Part shown: piece after piece, positions 8,051-20,806 of the stretch | How positions within the stretch are numbered: position 1 is the first letter of the stretch | Layout of the letters: each line of letters begins with the position of its first letter | NCBI RefSeq assembly: GCF_958295425.1 | Contig: NC_081138.1 | Span: 7,118,302-7,182,301, forward strand | DNA: 64,000 nt | Source of the DNA: Solea solea | Taxonomy: Eukaryota > Chordata > Actinopteri > Pleuronectiformes > Soleidae | Direction: 5' to 3' | Made by a program: the position numbers and the translations under genes | Notes under the pieces: model-generated | The model's database searches: none | Seen by the model: the letters and a program-made list of their open reading frames with translations, nothing else | What the model was told of the DNA's origin: nothing

Positions 8051-11000
8051 TACAATATTAAATATTCCTGGGCTAAGACACATTTTGTCTTTTCATGTCT
8101 GCTTTTTCTTTGCCCAGGAATGACAATGAATTATCGAGAGATCAAGGAAAGGTGGCTGCCTTAACTTGATCTCTTATTTATTCAAAATCAAGCTTGTGTC
8201 AGTCATGGCATAATAAGAGAGTCATCGTATTTGTATTCATTTTGGTATTTTGTATTATATTTGTATTCGTAATTGTACAATAAGCAACAATTGTCAGATA
8301 GAAAAGGTTAAATAGAATGTTGCAGCTGTACATAATGTGTGTGGCAGGACTGTGAAATCGTGATGAGGTTATGGACTGAAGAGGAGTAGAAAAGTGCTTT
8401 TAGGACAAGGCAGAGTTCACTCACTGAATCATTTTACAGTGGCATTACATCCAGAGACAGAGAGGTAATATTTGAAATTGGTATAGCTTACTTTTTAGTT
8501 CCTGAACACATTAATGCTGCACAAAAATGTGTTATTATATTAGTTTCGGAGGTTTTGCTTGGCAGTAGATCAGCAAGGATTGGTGGTATTGCTCAACCAA
8601 AAGTTTGAAACTACAATTATGTACAGTAGTTTCAACTCCCAAACCTTTTTATATGTATTATTATTTTTCTTCTTTTATATATTGAACATTTTTGATAGAA
8701 GCATTGATGGCCCATCAATAGAGGGCACTAGGGTGCCACCCCACCTGTCTTACATAAACAAAGATAGGAATCACAAAATAATTTTACAAAAACATGAACA
8801 TAAACGAGCTATACATTATACACTCTGTGAGTACCGTTTATAATCTGCATTTAAATGTAGTTTATAGACGTTCTCACTCGTTTACAGGGGAACGGTCAAG
8901 TGACGTATTTCCTTTGGGGCACAAAAATCTTTATCATAGACTCTCGTTTATAAGTGGTGCATGGGCAGTAGACCCCCTTCCAATACAAAAGATAGGAAAA
9001 TGCTTGACCGCCCACAGCTGAGCGGAGACAACCGGATATAAATATCTTAATTTGGTCTTTATAAATTGTTGTGAACATCAAACTGGTTTGAAACAACACC
9101 ATACTTACCACAGCAAGAGGCAACACTTTGTGTGTGTCTCTCTCTCTCCGTGTCTCTCACAGCTCTGAACAGCAATCATCATGATCTAATCTTTAATCAC
9201 CCACCACTTCGATCTGCGTCAACTGTTTTTTTATTTTTTTTTTATTAAAATATGCTCCCCTTCCCCCCCAACATTTTTTTTATCACCAGCCACTAGTGGG
9301 TGGAAGTGACCATACATGTGTGTTTAAACTTACATTAGTGTACCCACTCTAAACATCCTCATCAGTAATTCTGCTGTTGTTCCAAAATTCATTGCCCTTC
9401 AAACCCATCATATCCACCCTTGACTTAAATGCTTAAAATATTACATTTAATTTAACATACCTATCCATCCTTGACCAAATGTTACTGTTTGGAACTCGAA
9501 AAAAAAAATCTATTAATTTAATTTTGGCTACATGATCACACTTATAAAACTGCAGAAAGTGTGACAAATGAGAGATACCAAGAAGTCTAAAATAATATTA
9601 TAAACAAAGAGTTTACAATTATATTAATAAGGTAAACAAATATATAAAATAATGCCAAGAGTCTCAGCAAGTCTTAAGCCATATTTAGATAGTAGGCTGT
9701 AAAAAAGAAAATCCCACATGAAATCAGATAAAAAAAACAAAAAACATATTCAGTTCACATCCGTAGGTGATTCGAAATGCAAATCAAATTAGATTTCCAT
9801 TGATGTGTCTCAGTCTGAACACTCTGGCTGCTCAAATTGGATTTCAAATTGTATTTCTGCATCGCTCTCAATGTGACACACAATGACAACATCCAAACTG
9901 ATGACAGAAGTGCACTGCAACCCTCACTGCACCGCAAAGCTGGCTGTGAATACATAATGGAACACTGCAACGTATACAAGTTTTTATCATATCTGCCTTT
10001 TATCCACACAGCAACAGAGTTCTGGAAGCTCGGTCTAACCTCTCTTCTCTTTACCTAATTTTTAGACTTTTAATAAATTGTTTGATCAACAGCCCGTCAC
10101 GGCATTACCCTATGTCTTTAAAGTCTACAACATTTTTGAGAACCCAGAAAAGCCTTTCCCCCCTACTGGCAAGTATAGCATACATACTGGCACTGTTTAT
10201 ATACTGGCACTCATTTATCTGGTTGGTCCTAAAGCTATAGCCAAATTTATGGTATATATGGAGCAAGCAAAAAATCAGCTGGGAGCTAAATGTCTGCAGA
10301 AAAGTTGTACAGGTAACACTACAGGGCAAAATATCAAGAGTATGAAATTACATCAATTCTTGACTTGATCCAGTTTTTATTTAACACAAGGTTCTTATAT
10401 TATTCTTCCTGCATTGAGGGGGAATTTACTATTTAGGAGAAATTGGATGAACATCTAAGTTTGTTATGCCCTTAAGGTGAAGGTTCCTGCTGACAGGTGA
10501 ATAGCAGCAGTTGGCAGCAACGCATAGTGGAGTTGAAATGTCACAATATTCTCCAACTGTGGCACTGAATTGGAAATTTCAGAAGTAGCAGGGAAAGTAG
10601 GACAAAGTGACAAAAAGGGGAAAATGTCTGAAGATTTTTCAGACGATTTTATGAGTAAAATTATGTGAAACGTGTAGATGCTGTGTAGCATACCGTGTCA
10701 ATTATTTTGTAACAGTCTGGGGTGACGAGATAAAAAAAAAAAAATCATGGTACTCGCACTGGATGATGTATTCCAAAATAAGTCAAATTATGTCAATTAC
10801 TTCTGCATCCCATAAATGTCTCACAGGTATGTTTTTATTATTAAGTATATTTCTAAAACCAGCAAAACAACAAGTGGCCTTATTTGCACTATATTTATAG
10901 GAATATAGGAAGGGCTTTACAGTATGAATGATTAATATTTTACTTAAAAAACTAACATTCATACTTTTCCTTGTGAGGACCTATTCAGGGTAACTCAGGG

Positions 11001-11068
11001 CACTGAAGGAGGGGTTTGTTTTATCTTTGCTATATTTCAGATGTGAGTGTGGGTTGAGTTACATACCT
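8051..11068. other. Long stretch without a recognisable gene
   Basis: AT-rich intergenic-type sequence with T/A runs (e.g. 9223-9245 and ~10730-10744), a short (TC)n near 9131-9148 and frames of 60-96 codons (8559-8843, 10078-10368 and others) that are low complexity or resemble no domain. Confidence 0.5.
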
Positions 11069-11094
11069 TGTGTGTGTATGTGTGTGTGTGTGTG
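11069..11094. repeat. (TG)n microsatellite
   Basis: TG dinucleotide run with one A interruption. Confidence 0.9.
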
Positions 11095-11344
11095 GAACAT
11101 CAAAGGTTGCAGACCAACATCTCCCTGAATGCAACAGGATAAACCTTCAAACAATCAGAGCAACACAATGTTTGATGTAGCTCAGCACAACCAAAACAAA
11201 AGCCAGCAAGCCCATTACATGTATTAGTCTCTTCTCCTTTTAAAGAAATACCAGCTAGTTTGCTCAAGTAATAGCATATGGGGTTACCATTTTAGAATGC
11301 TTCACTGATGCTCCTCTGTCAGTCACCATCACCAGTTTTAGATG

Positions 11345-11652
11345 AATCATTGAATTTGGCCTGACTTGGCACAAGGGTTGCCGTTTCAAATCTCAACAGG
11401 TCAAGGGCTGGGGTTACCCTCAGCAAAGTACCCAATCCCCATTGCTTCCAATTGATTTGGTAAATTGGACACTCTGGGGGTGCAGGGTGGGTGGTGGGGG
11501 ATCCAGTATGCTCCGAGTGCTGGTCCCAAGCCTGGATAAATTGGGAGGGTTACATCAGGAAGGGCATCTGGTGTAAAAAAAATGTCTACCAAATCAAATT
11601 ATATGGCTCCCCTGTGGCACCCCATAGAGAGGGAGAAGCTGAAAGAAAAAAA
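11345..11652 (+). mobile_element. SINE with RTE-type tail (head shared with other SINEs here)
   Basis: The head contains AAGGGTTGCCGTTTCAAATC (decayed B box) followed by CAGGTCAAGGGCTGGGG and CAATCCCCATTG. The tail contains AGGAAGGGCATCTGGTGTAA, CCAAATCAAATTATA and then CTGTGGCACCCC...GGGAGAAGCTGAAAG. That tail matches the RTE LINE 3' end at 27660-27716, while the head matches 35180-35398, 52915-53165 and 59815-59938. No target duplication found. Confidence 0.75.
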
Positions 11653-11956
11653 GTGGGTCTTTATTAACCCTCTTATGACCATCATGTTATTCAGTGCACC
11701 TGGATTTATTTAGATTTTATGGCCATATAATTGTCAAAAAATTTGATTTCAGTGAATGAGTGCTTCTGCCCCTTTTTCAAAGATAACTTTCACTTTTAAC
11801 ATCTGGCAGTATTCAACCGTTTAGGAATAATGGTAGTGAGAAGTTGAGGCTGGTGAATCATGTCTGTGATTGGACGGTCATTTCACGGAAGTCCTGGGGC
11901 TACCGTAATGACAAGTATATGGGCGCAAAGCTCTATTTCTCTGCATTCCGGTATCC
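11653..11956. other. No recognisable feature
   Basis: Unique AT-rich sequence. Confidence 0.5.
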
Positions 11957-12070
11957 ATCCATCTTCTACTGCTTTTTCCTCCACATGAGGGTCGCGGGGG
12001 ATGCTGTGCCAATCTCAGCTGACAAAGGGCGAAATGCGGGAGACACCGTGGATAGGTCGCCAGTCCATAG
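11957..12070 (-). mobile_element. SINE 3' fragment (V/DANA-like)
   Basis: On the minus strand this is the last ~115 bases of the 7615-7999 SINE (GGCGACC..., CAGCTGAGATTGGCACAGCA, CCCGCGACCCTCATGTGGAG, AGTAGAAGATGGATGG). Confidence 0.85.
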
Positions 12071-13250
12071 TTTTTGAATTTTCTAGTTATTGCAAATGGT
12101 TATGGTAATTAGAAGCACGCATGCCAAATCCTGTTGGCGATGACAGGATGGTAACAGAAGGGTTAAAGACCCACAAGAAGGTCCATAGCTCAATATAAAT
12201 ATCAGTATATGAGCATGAGAACACATTTTTATCACTGATTTATTGTAATGGACTCATCTATGCAGGTCTTCAAAAACAGCAATAGTAGTAGAAACCACTC
12301 ATCTAAAGGAAAGGTCAAAACTAGCACAAGTGCACAAGTCCAAAAACAAAAAAAACATGTTTGTATGTGATTGTTGTAAACTGACAAATACGGTGGAGGC
12401 CTCAACTAAAATGCTTCCTATGCACTTTAAATGGGGTTGTTAAGTGTTGTTGAACGACATTGAGGGTCCATTGCTTCACTTTGGTCAGCCGTGCGAGCAT
12501 GGGCCAGTCAAAACACATATATGCAAATTTGCCAACAGGTGCGAACAAATCAAATCATATTTATGTGTTTAGTTCAAGTGCTGCACAGCCCAAACTGAGC
12601 TCTCGAACAAGGTTGTTCTCCCTATTGCCAGTTTGTTTTCTGTTGGAAAAAATGCTCCCAACAATGGCAAAGAGCACATCGCCATCACTTTAGCAACATA
12701 AGCTACTCTTGCTATGTATTCAGCCTTGATCGACACTGCTCTGCTAACCTCTGACAGCTAACTCCAGCAGCAACTATCAGAGTGGGAGCCAAAAAAACTA
12801 ATGACAAACAAAGTGCATTGCACTATGAATTCAACCCCAACCAGCATCACTGAGGAAACACTGACATTCGATAAAAAAAAAAAAAAATAATAATAATAAT
12901 GATAACAGGTAGGGTATTGAAACAAGTGTAAAGAAGGCAAATCTTAAAATACTCACAGAGAGCAATCTAGAACAAGAGAAATAAAATAAAATGGAGAAAA
13001 TAGAGAGATTAATAAATGAAATCGAAAATAAAATAAAAAATAGAATTATAAGATTATCATAAATGGAGGGGAGATAAAGTCAAGGTGAAACAGATTAAGG
13101 ACAGCAAAGAAAAGAAGATACACGTATGGAAAAACTACAAATCAAAGCAAGAAGTAAAAGACAAACGAGGAAACAAAACTGCCAAGAAAGACAACCAGAA
13201 GCAATATCCAAACAACTGAAATAGAAACCCACATACTAATCTCAGGGCCA
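12071..13250. other. No recognisable gene; A-rich in the second half
   Basis: An A-run followed by (TAA)n lies at ~12873-12899. From ~12960 to 13200 the plus strand is strongly A-rich (AATAAAATAAAAT-type), without a clean repeat unit. Confidence 0.5.
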
Positions 13251-13650
13251 TGACTAAAATAGGCTGGAAAAAGTCGTATGTGTCCACATGAAGTAGGAAA
13301 GACCAGTCCTGGTTTCAGCAGCAGACATGGAGGACACTGTTATGCTTCCAGGCATAAGTGATAGTAACTTGTCAGTCACTAAAGATGGCAGCTGTCGGGC
13401 TCTAGAGTTCACTGTGCGCTTTAAATCCACAGAGATTGACAGACATATCGCCAATCTTGACAGACTTAATATATATTATGCTTATAATGCCCCTGGCATG
13501 CTTTTTACAAGTTTGGAAACAGACGGAGAGGACATTATTACCTGCAGTACCCTGACATATTGGAGGGTAATGGACGCAAACTGGCGTTGTGACAAACATT
13601 CAACTCTGGAGTCTACTGCTAAAGATAGTGTAACGGCAATGTGATGCAAA
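13251..13650 (+). other. Block with a 105-codon open frame of unknown origin
   Basis: The frame at 13327-13644 starts M-E-D-T-V-M-L-P-G-I-S-D and is not low-complexity, and the block has higher GC than its neighbours. I recognise no domain, signal peptide or splice context. It may be an old repeat or chance frame. Confidence 0.2.
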
Positions 13651-14640
13651 TAATTGCTGTTGCTGTGCAGACAAGAGTCTTGGTAAATCTAGTCTGAGTC
13701 CATGATTTACCAAGGGTTAACCACAAAATCTGTTGCTTGTGGGTTCACATCACTCCGTCTTCTTTTGCTTGCTATGAGCATGTTTCTTCACTTTCCAACC
13801 TTTTTTCCTTGAAGCCCCCCTTGCTTGTGTCCGAGACAAACCAGTTTCTGAGTACATTTCATTACCTGCATCAAAATTCAAACGTCCAAGTAAACCATGC
13901 GGGAGCAAACCCAGTAGATTTCAGTGCCATTAGCCACCTTGCACAATAAACAGCTTCATTTGCTAAGAAAACAAACCCGGAGCCAGATGGTGAGGTTGAT
14001 GAGCGTTCATCGATCTGGGGTCCCTCTTGCACGTTTGCCTAATTTTGGAAATGGAGGGGATGATCCTCTGAAGGGTGAGAAGGGAGAGTCTGTGGTATGT
14101 CACTTCTTTTCTATATGATCAGCACCAAACTCAAAATATGAGCTACAAGAGCAACGGTGCAAGTCTTCAGGGGGTTTGAACAGCTCCATATTAAAGTTTA
14201 CTTTTCAGTTAGAGTGTTAAGAGTGTAAAAATGTAACTTTTTGTCATTCCCGTACATGATCATTTTAAGAATAACCCCAATTTAGTTCCAATAAAATGTG
14301 AAAAGGTTCAAAGCCTTATTTGAGGACAGAGTCACATTTGATAAATGTGTTTAATGAGCTCTTATTCCTCAGGTATGAGAGATTAATCCCACATTATTCA
14401 AGTACAATATTACCTCTAGCCTGAGGAATCATGACGTGGTATTCTCACATATATATATATATAAAAGTAAATAAGCACATGTTAAAGAAGAAATAATAAA
14501 GAAAACAGTGTTAAACATTGTAGTGTGTTTTATAATATAGCAATTAAACTGTAGTACCACAGGGTAGATCCTAATACATAAATCATTTTTTTTTTTTGTT
14601 TCAGCAGAGATAGAAAATCTCCAGATTATAAGTAGGCAGC
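13651..14640. other. No recognisable gene
   Basis: Includes a short (AT)n at ~14449-14463 and a T-run near 14587-14598. Confidence 0.5.
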
Positions 14641-15060
14641 AATTTCAGCTGGATTTGACCCGTTTGACCTTCCTTAGGAGGCAGTGATATTATAGACCCC
14701 CATTCACGTGTGAGAGAAAGAAGAGCCCGCTTATTTAAAAACAAGCCTTCATTACCATAAGACATAGTAAATCACACTGCTTCCTAATCTCCGGGAAGCT
14801 CCAGATCTGCACGACCTAAAACGTGGTAATGGACAGGCAGGCCGGCAGATTGAATCGTTTGTCGGCGAGAGGGAGGTTGCGGTCACTGTTTATTTTGGAA
14901 CAGGTGTTGTGGCCAAAATAACATTGTCTCTGTGAAATCAAGTTTAGTCATGCTATGATTGTCCTTTATTGGCCGAGTCATGGTTGTTGAATACGTGGGA
15001 TGGGGGAGGGCAGAGCAGAGCGGGGAGATTTGTGTTCGCAGTGAACACATTTGGTTGACA
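14641..15060. other. Repeat-free, higher-complexity block
   Basis: No repeat signature and more GC than the flanks. It includes TGACCTTCCT (nuclear-receptor-half-site-like), CACGTG, and the stretch GGCAGGCCGGCAGATTGAAT. It is a possible conserved noncoding element; nothing in the sequence alone proves this. Confidence 0.2.
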
Positions 15061-15194
15061 TAAACAAGAAAAGATACATGTTATGACACATGACACACAA
15101 TAAAGCTATTATTATAAGATATTATAAGTGAATAAGTTATTACATACTGCATCGGTTATTACAAAATGTGGCTGATGCACTTGTTTTGTCAAGC

Positions 15195-15350
15195 TAAAAT
15201 GTCTTCACTTTATTAATCTTCCTATGGGGAAATTTCTCTCTGCAAATAACCCATCTTCTACTAGAATTATTGGAGAGCAATGGGGGTTTGATATCTTGCT
15301 CAGCTCTTGAACTTGTGGGGATTTGAACCGGCAACCCTCCAGTTACAAGC
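15195..15350 (-). mobile_element. SINE with L2-type tail, minus strand
   Basis: Read on the minus strand: TTGGCTTGTAACTGGAGGG, GTTGCCGGTTCAAATCCCCA (B box GGTTCAAATCC), CCCCCATTGCTC..., then GGGTTATTTGCAGAGAGAAA, TTTCCCCATAGG and ATTAATAAAGT. The head and tail order matches 35180-35398. Confidence 0.8.
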
Positions 15351-15589
15351 CAATTTTTATTTTTTTCATGCACCAGCCAAATTTGGTCACATTTAATTGC
15401 AGAATGTGGCAGATTATTACATAATGCAGTGTTATTACGCAATGGGGTGAAAAAATATTACATTATGATGTAATGCGTCATATTAAAGAGATGGTTCAGG
15501 TTGTTAAATCTACCATATTATCATAAGATAAGATATTAATGTATTATTATTTTGTGTTATTTGTTTTCTACACACTCCGGTCAAAATTC

Positions 15590-15705
15590 CTCAACTCCAT
15601 TCCGATCACATGCCCTGGTATTTCTGATATTCCTCCAAGTACCACCAGAGGAAGCTGTTTGAGGAGCACCACAGTTTGAGAACCATGGCTATAGACTGAA
15701 GAAGC
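15590..15705. repeat. hAT-type non-autonomous element end (fragment)
   Basis: TACCACCAGAGGAAGCTGTT followed by CACCACAGTTTGAGAACCAT resembles the terminal part of a widespread fish hAT-type element ending in CAGTTTGAGAACC. Confidence 0.4.
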
Positions 15706-16283
15706 AGTAGATTTTATTAGGTGAGCATTTTATAAGTCATAAGTGTTGATCACATGTCAATACATACAAGCACACCTTAAAAAATACCCTGAACTGTCCC
15801 TTCAACTTGACAAGTTAGCTAATTTAAAAAGAAAAGAAACAGGTATTAAAGATGTGATTATAATCTTGGATGAAGATGAAAAAGGTAAATGTCCAGAGGC
15901 ATATGTAAGCTGAAACCCTGCCAGGTTATATGACAAACGCAGGAAGGCAATGAGAGACGCTGGATGAATACCAATCAATCTGGATACAATGTGATGGCTT
16001 CAACTCTGCTGGTAGCAAGAGACCGTGGAACAGATTGAAATGATTATGCTGCTGAATATGTTAGTGTGCTGCACTGGTTTAGAGACCCTGGATTCTTGAT
16101 GCAAAACTGAATTATCTGCTGGACAAGAACCTTGTACCTTGTCATATAAGCTGCTTACAGTAGTAGTGTGATGTGGTTTAACCAAAGGTTTAGTTTGGGA
16201 TTAAAATATACATTTAATAAATCTCAATTAGGGTCTTTATCCATGTAATTAAAGTATTTATTCATTGTTTATTCATTAATTCT
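15706..16283. other. No recognisable feature
   Basis: AT-rich; a 61-codon minus frame at 16000-16185 has no known domain. Confidence 0.5.
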
Positions 16284-16466
16284 CCGCGTGTGTGCATGGG
16301 TTTTTGCTGGGTTCTCTGGTTTCCTCCCACAATCCATAAACATGCAGATTTGGGGATTGACCGTAGACAGATGTGAGTAGCCCTGAGATGGACTGGTCTC
16401 TGTCAGCGCCCCCCCATGACCCTCTTGTGGAGGATAAAGCAGTAGAAGATGAATGAATGCATGAAT
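16284..16466 (+). mobile_element. SINE fragment (V/DANA-like), 5'-truncated
   Basis: GGTTTCCTCCCACAATCCAT, GGGGATTGACCGTAGACAGA, CTGAGATGGACTGG, CCCATGACCCTCTTGTGGAG and AGCAGTAGAAGATGAATGAA follow the order of the full SINE at 7615-7999; the tRNA head is missing. Confidence 0.85.
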
Positions 16467-16509
16467 GAAATCCCAGAAATGTATTGTACAATAATGGAGA
16501 GCTTACACT

Positions 16510-17365
16510 ATTCTCTTACTCAATCCAATCTAATTTTATTTACAAGGCACTTTTAAAAACAACACGGTCGACCAAAGTGCTGTACAGTAACCATTAAAAT
16601 CCATAAAGGATAATAAAACATTTAAAGACATAAAAGAAAAAAAGACAAGACAAGACAATAAAACCAGAAAAAAAAACTACGAAACGCAATAGGACACTAA
16701 TAAAACAAGCAACATAAAAGCAGCATCTCACACTGTAAAAATCCAGGAGCATTTAAAGGAGAGGCAGTGAAGAGGCCTGCCTGATGTGGAAAGGTAACTC
16801 CTTACAAAGTCTGAGAGGCTCAACTGCAAAACCTCAATCCCCTCTGAACTTCAACCTTGTTTCTGGGACAATCAGGACCAGGAGACAACTCGGAGGAACA
16901 CAAGGTTGAAGCAGGTCAGAGAGCGAGGTAGGGTGGAGTGAGACTATTGCAGATTGAAAAGTCAATAAAATGAGTTTTTGGGGGGTCAGAATGGGGGACT
17001 GTGCTCATGGTTGCATGTTCCAGTTAAAAGCTATAGGATAGGCAGCAGCATGTTGGATTAACCACAAAGCATGAAAGGGTACCTTGGTTCACCCCAGAAG
17101 AGAGCATTGCAGTTGTCAGAACGAGTTGTAATGAGGGCACAGATCATCTTTTCATAAAAGTCGTGCTTCAACAGAACAGACTTGATCTTTGCCAACTTTT
17201 TAAATTGGAAAAAAAAGCTGAATTTCACAAATGGCCAATCTGTTTATCAAGGTTAAAGTGAGTCCACTTGCACACCCAAGTTTGTAACTGTGGGTTTTAC
17301 ATCAAGTTTGTGCCACACTAGTGGATTTTCAAATTTTGATTGAAAAACTTGATCCTAAAAACGTG
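16510..17365. repeat. Long noncoding interspersed repeat of teleost type
   Basis: It begins TTTTATTTACAAGGCACTTT...CAAAGTGCTGTACAGTAACC and runs through a long series of landmarks. These include AATGGGGGACTGTGCTCATG, GCAGCATGTTGGATTAACCA, AGAGAGCATTGCAGTTGTCA and GTAATGAGGGCACAGATCAT, in the order of a very common teleost repeat often seen near LINE tails. No coding capacity. I cannot assign its class from memory. Confidence 0.6.
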
Positions 17366-17443
17366 GGAACGTGAACTTTGTAACCAATTTTTAATGTTTT
17401 AATCGTGAGAAAGCAGTGGCTAAGTCCAAAAATAGGTCAAATA

Positions 17444-17447
17444 CATA

Positions 17448-17489
<42 letters not shown>

Positions 17490-17508
17490 ATGTATATATA
17501 TAATATAA
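17444..17508. repeat. (AT)n microsatellite, imperfect
   Basis: About 65 bases of alternating AT interrupted by GTAT and GATATG. Confidence 0.9.
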
Positions 17509-18790
17509 AAATCTTGTTCATTTAATGTAGAAATAAATCTCAATTCTGTTGTTTTATGTTTTGTTTCCTCATAAATACATTATTGAGCAGGCAAGTGACA
17601 TTATTGCTGCTCACTTCAGACTCATTGCTTAATGTTACTATAATCACTTGCCTATTATAAAGTTGGATAGCTGTTTTTTTGTCAAAGTCAATGGTCATTT
17701 CAGCACCACAGTGACATTAAATAGGTGCTTATTCCTCAGTTTTTAATATTAGACTTAAAGCATATACATTATTTATTAAGTATACATCGCTTCATATCAA
17801 AAACAAATGTTTTTTCTTTGAAATTCGGTGACATACCTACATGAATATCTCTGTTGCGATAACATGATGAAATATTGTGTAATAATTTCAGATTCATATT
17901 TCCCACCCACTACTGAAAAGTTGTTGTTTTTCATCCCACGGCCCCCTCTAGACACTTATTAGGTTATTTTAGTTGGACATGCCTGATCTGCCTGATTTAT
18001 CAGCATTTTACACTACCTGGAAATGGGCGTCCCTCATTGTCCCACCTATGTACAAACCATATTGAACTATTTGAAAATATAACTGAACATAACATTGGCA
18101 ATGATTGCTAAATTAGAATTACTGTCTCCCTAATTCCCTGCTTCTGCTTTAAAAACACTTGGTAAACTAAATACAGTTTATACATATTATGCCCTCCAGG
18201 GACATTTAACATATAGTTTGTTTGTTTTTTTCTCCACCAGCTGCTTCAGGCTCACATTCTTGACTTATTATATCTGGAAGTACAGCACAGAAAGTTCTGA
18301 CCTGCGCTGTATCTGACACACCGACGCTGCACCAGTCGTGACACTGCAGGGCGATAATGTTGCAAAGAAAAAAAGAAAGAAAGAAAGGAGAAACCTCTGC
18401 ATCCTTGTTTTTGTATTATTTATAGACTCAGTGACATGAAATTAGGTCAAACAGGAAAATGTATTACCCCCTATCACCTGCAATCTTGGGGAAAAAAAAA
18501 CACCAAACTGAATTTCAGGATAAAAATATTAGAAATAAATGACACTGAACAACTTAACGTGTTTAAGAAACATAAACACAGACTTATTCTGCTTTTTTTG
18601 GTTTAGAACAAATGAGCATGCATTTCATTTTTAGAACGACATATAGTAGATTGGCTTCATGAGCTTTTGTCTTTCTGGAATGTGCTTTAATACTGTTAAA
18701 GGCACATAAGTGTGTATTTTTAGTAACAAATAAAGTAAAAAAAACGCCATTTGTACATTTTATATTGCTTATATTATAAATCACACTGTA
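17509..18790. other. No recognisable gene
   Basis: AT-rich; short (AAAG)n at ~18366-18388. Minus-strand frame 18584-18853 has no known domain. Confidence 0.5.
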
Positions 18791-18794
18791 GTAC

Positions 18795-18880
18795 TGTCTG
18801 CTCCCAACCCTGATGTTGTAACATTTTCCCCAGTGTTGTATCAGTAAAGTCAAACATAATCCAATCTAATCTAATTATTA
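18795..18880 (+). mobile_element. Possible LINE 3' tail with ATCTA repeats
   Basis: CAGTGTTGTATCAGTAAAGT then CCAATCTAATCTAATTATT resembles the 3' end of L2/Rex1-like LINEs (compare 1241-1262). Confidence 0.4.
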
Positions 18881-19084
18881 AATCTATCAGGTCCATTGCC
18901 TAAAGTACATATACTGTAGCCTTATTCTAAGGTTAAGACACTGAATAGGTAAATTAATTCCCTATAACTTTTAAATATAAACAAAATGTCTGTTACATTC
19001 AAAACCACTGAGTTTATCAGCTTCACAAATAATTAAATTCGGCTGCGGAAAACCCCGTCATTCATCTGTTTGATGGGGTAAAGG

Positions 19085-19290
19085 CTTTTCCCTGTCTACC
19101 CCTGCTCTTCTGCTGTATACACTCAAACATGCCCTCAGTCAGGTCTGATAGTATTGCTCGACTGACTGCATTTTTCGGATGAAGGACACAGCAGACAAAT
19201 AATACATGATATCTGTTCATGAAGACCAACCAGTGGCAGAATAATAACATTAAAAAAAATGGCACTAAAAGTTGCGTACTGCAGCTTTAA
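19085..19290 (+). repeat. Dispersed repeat family R2, copy 1
   Basis: Shares ordered blocks with 35447-35631 and 47931-48113: CTGCTGTATACAC-CAAA, GAGGTCTGATAGT-like, GGAC-CA--ATA, CATGAAGACCAAC, AATAACATTA, and GTTGCGTACTGCAGCTTTAA at the 3' end. It is unclassified, about 205 bases and noncoding. Confidence 0.65.
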
Positions 19291-19778
19291 ATCTGCTACA
19301 GTCTTTTGCGATGCTGTAGCACGCCCTGGAGAAACTAAATCTGCTCCAGAGCAATAATTTCAGGCACAGCAGCACAAGCTTTTCTTATCTCCTCATCACT
19401 TACATGCAGTAGATTAAAAACAACTAGCAAACCTGTTTTATTAATAAAAAGAGAAAGCACAAGCACCTGCTACAGTTCACTCATAAGTGAGTTTGTGAAA
19501 AAGAAAAAGGCTTGGAAATTGCTCAGCTCCCTGAGTGAGGAAATGTGGCTTTATTATATTGTTTGGAGGCAAAGCCTTTGAGGAAAATGCAGCTGGAAAT
19601 TAGAAAAAAGCATATAATGAGAATCTGTGTCGGGTTGTTGAGTACAACAATGGAGTATTTGACTATACTGGAGATACAAAACATATTTGAGCTTTCAATC
19701 TATTCAATCTATTCAAGGAATAAAGTCATAATTTACACCTTCACAAGATGCTCCACATTCGTCATCTTCGGTGCTCGA
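19291..19778. other. No recognisable feature
   Basis: A 79-codon frame at 19545-19784 shows no domain and partly overlaps the minisatellite. Confidence 0.5.
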
Positions 19779-20096
19779 AAATAATATTATGACTTTAATA
19801 GCATAACGTGACAGCTTTTTTCTTGTTATACAACTTTATTCTAGTAATATTACAAATTATTTCTTGTACTATTACTTTATTTTCAAAATAATACGACTTT
19901 TTTCACCCAAAACATAAACTTTTGCTCATAATATAATTTCTGCCTTTTTCTTGTAATATAACAACTTTTGTCTCATAACATTACGTTATTATTGTAATAT
20001 TATGACGTTTGTCACATAATTACACATTATTCTCGTCATCCTATGACTTTTTTCCTCGTAATATTGCAGTTTTGTTGCTCGTCGTGTTCTGACTTG
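19779..20096. repeat. Degenerate ~22-bp minisatellite (TTCTCGTAATATTACGACTT-like)
   Basis: Around ten to fourteen imperfect units alternate a CTYGTAATATTA-type core with a GACTTT-type end, e.g. TTCTAGTAATATTACAA, TTCTTGTAATATAACAACTT and TCCTCGTAATATTGCAGTTT. The units have diverged strongly. A possible related remnant is at 61200-61262. Confidence 0.7.
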
Positions 20097-20751
20097 ATTC
20101 TTCAAAGCCTCAATTTGTTTTTTCTTCACAATACTGCGGCTTAAAAACATATCCAGATCATAATCATAGGTAAAATGTTTACTCTCTAGTTCCAGCCTAC
20201 ACTCTTTGCACCAAAGACAAACAGTAATGCAGAACAGAGATCCAATGTCTGCCCCTGTGACAAAAGAACAATAAAATCTTCAAACAAAAACAATACAGCT
20301 TTTCATTTCAGGCTGCCTTCGTTATAGTGCTGCATGTATGCTGGCCACAATACCAGTTGTGAAGTGCTTTTAATCCAATTCTCTTTTAGGGTGTTGCTGG
20401 TGTGGATTGCTGCTAAATCAGAGGTGGGCAATAGAAAGGCTAAGGATTTGACAGAGAACACAGGGCTTTTCCTGTTCTTCCTCTTACAGCATTAATAGCT
20501 GGAGCATTCCTATTACCTGCTCTGAGCCCTGAAGATGGGATTCCTGTGGTGCGCACTGGGAGCTGCTCTGCTGCGCTGCATTGTGATGAGTTCTCCACTG
20601 ATGTTTTCCTGCTTTTTCGCGCCTCTCAACTCTGCCGCTTCGACTTTTCTCTCCCGCCTGTCGGTGTAGTCGCTTTCTCAATATGTCTGCTGCTTTTGTG
20701 CTTCTTTTTCTGCATATGCACTCCTTTTGGATTGTTTTTACCTCAAACATT
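20097..20751. other. No recognisable gene
   Basis: Bases ~20520-20700 are less AT-rich and carry overlapping frames on both strands (20484-20750 minus, 20546-20815 plus), neither with a recognisable domain. Confidence 0.45.
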
Positions 20752-20803
<52 letters not shown>

Positions 20804-20806
20804 TGT
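20752..20806. repeat. Compound microsatellite (TG)n(GA)n(GT)n
   Basis: TG run 20752-20773, GA run 20773-20801, short GT run to 20806. Confidence 0.95.

Noticed and set aside
7597..8123. Overlapping plus and minus frames of 72-149 codons
   Set aside because: They are translations of the noncoding SINE at 7615-7999 and its flanks.
10078..10368. 96-codon frame and its antisense partner
   Set aside because: No recognisable motif, and open frames of this length are expected by chance.
13327..13644. 105-codon frame considered as a gene
   Set aside because: No domain, splice or promoter support; kept only as an unexplained block.
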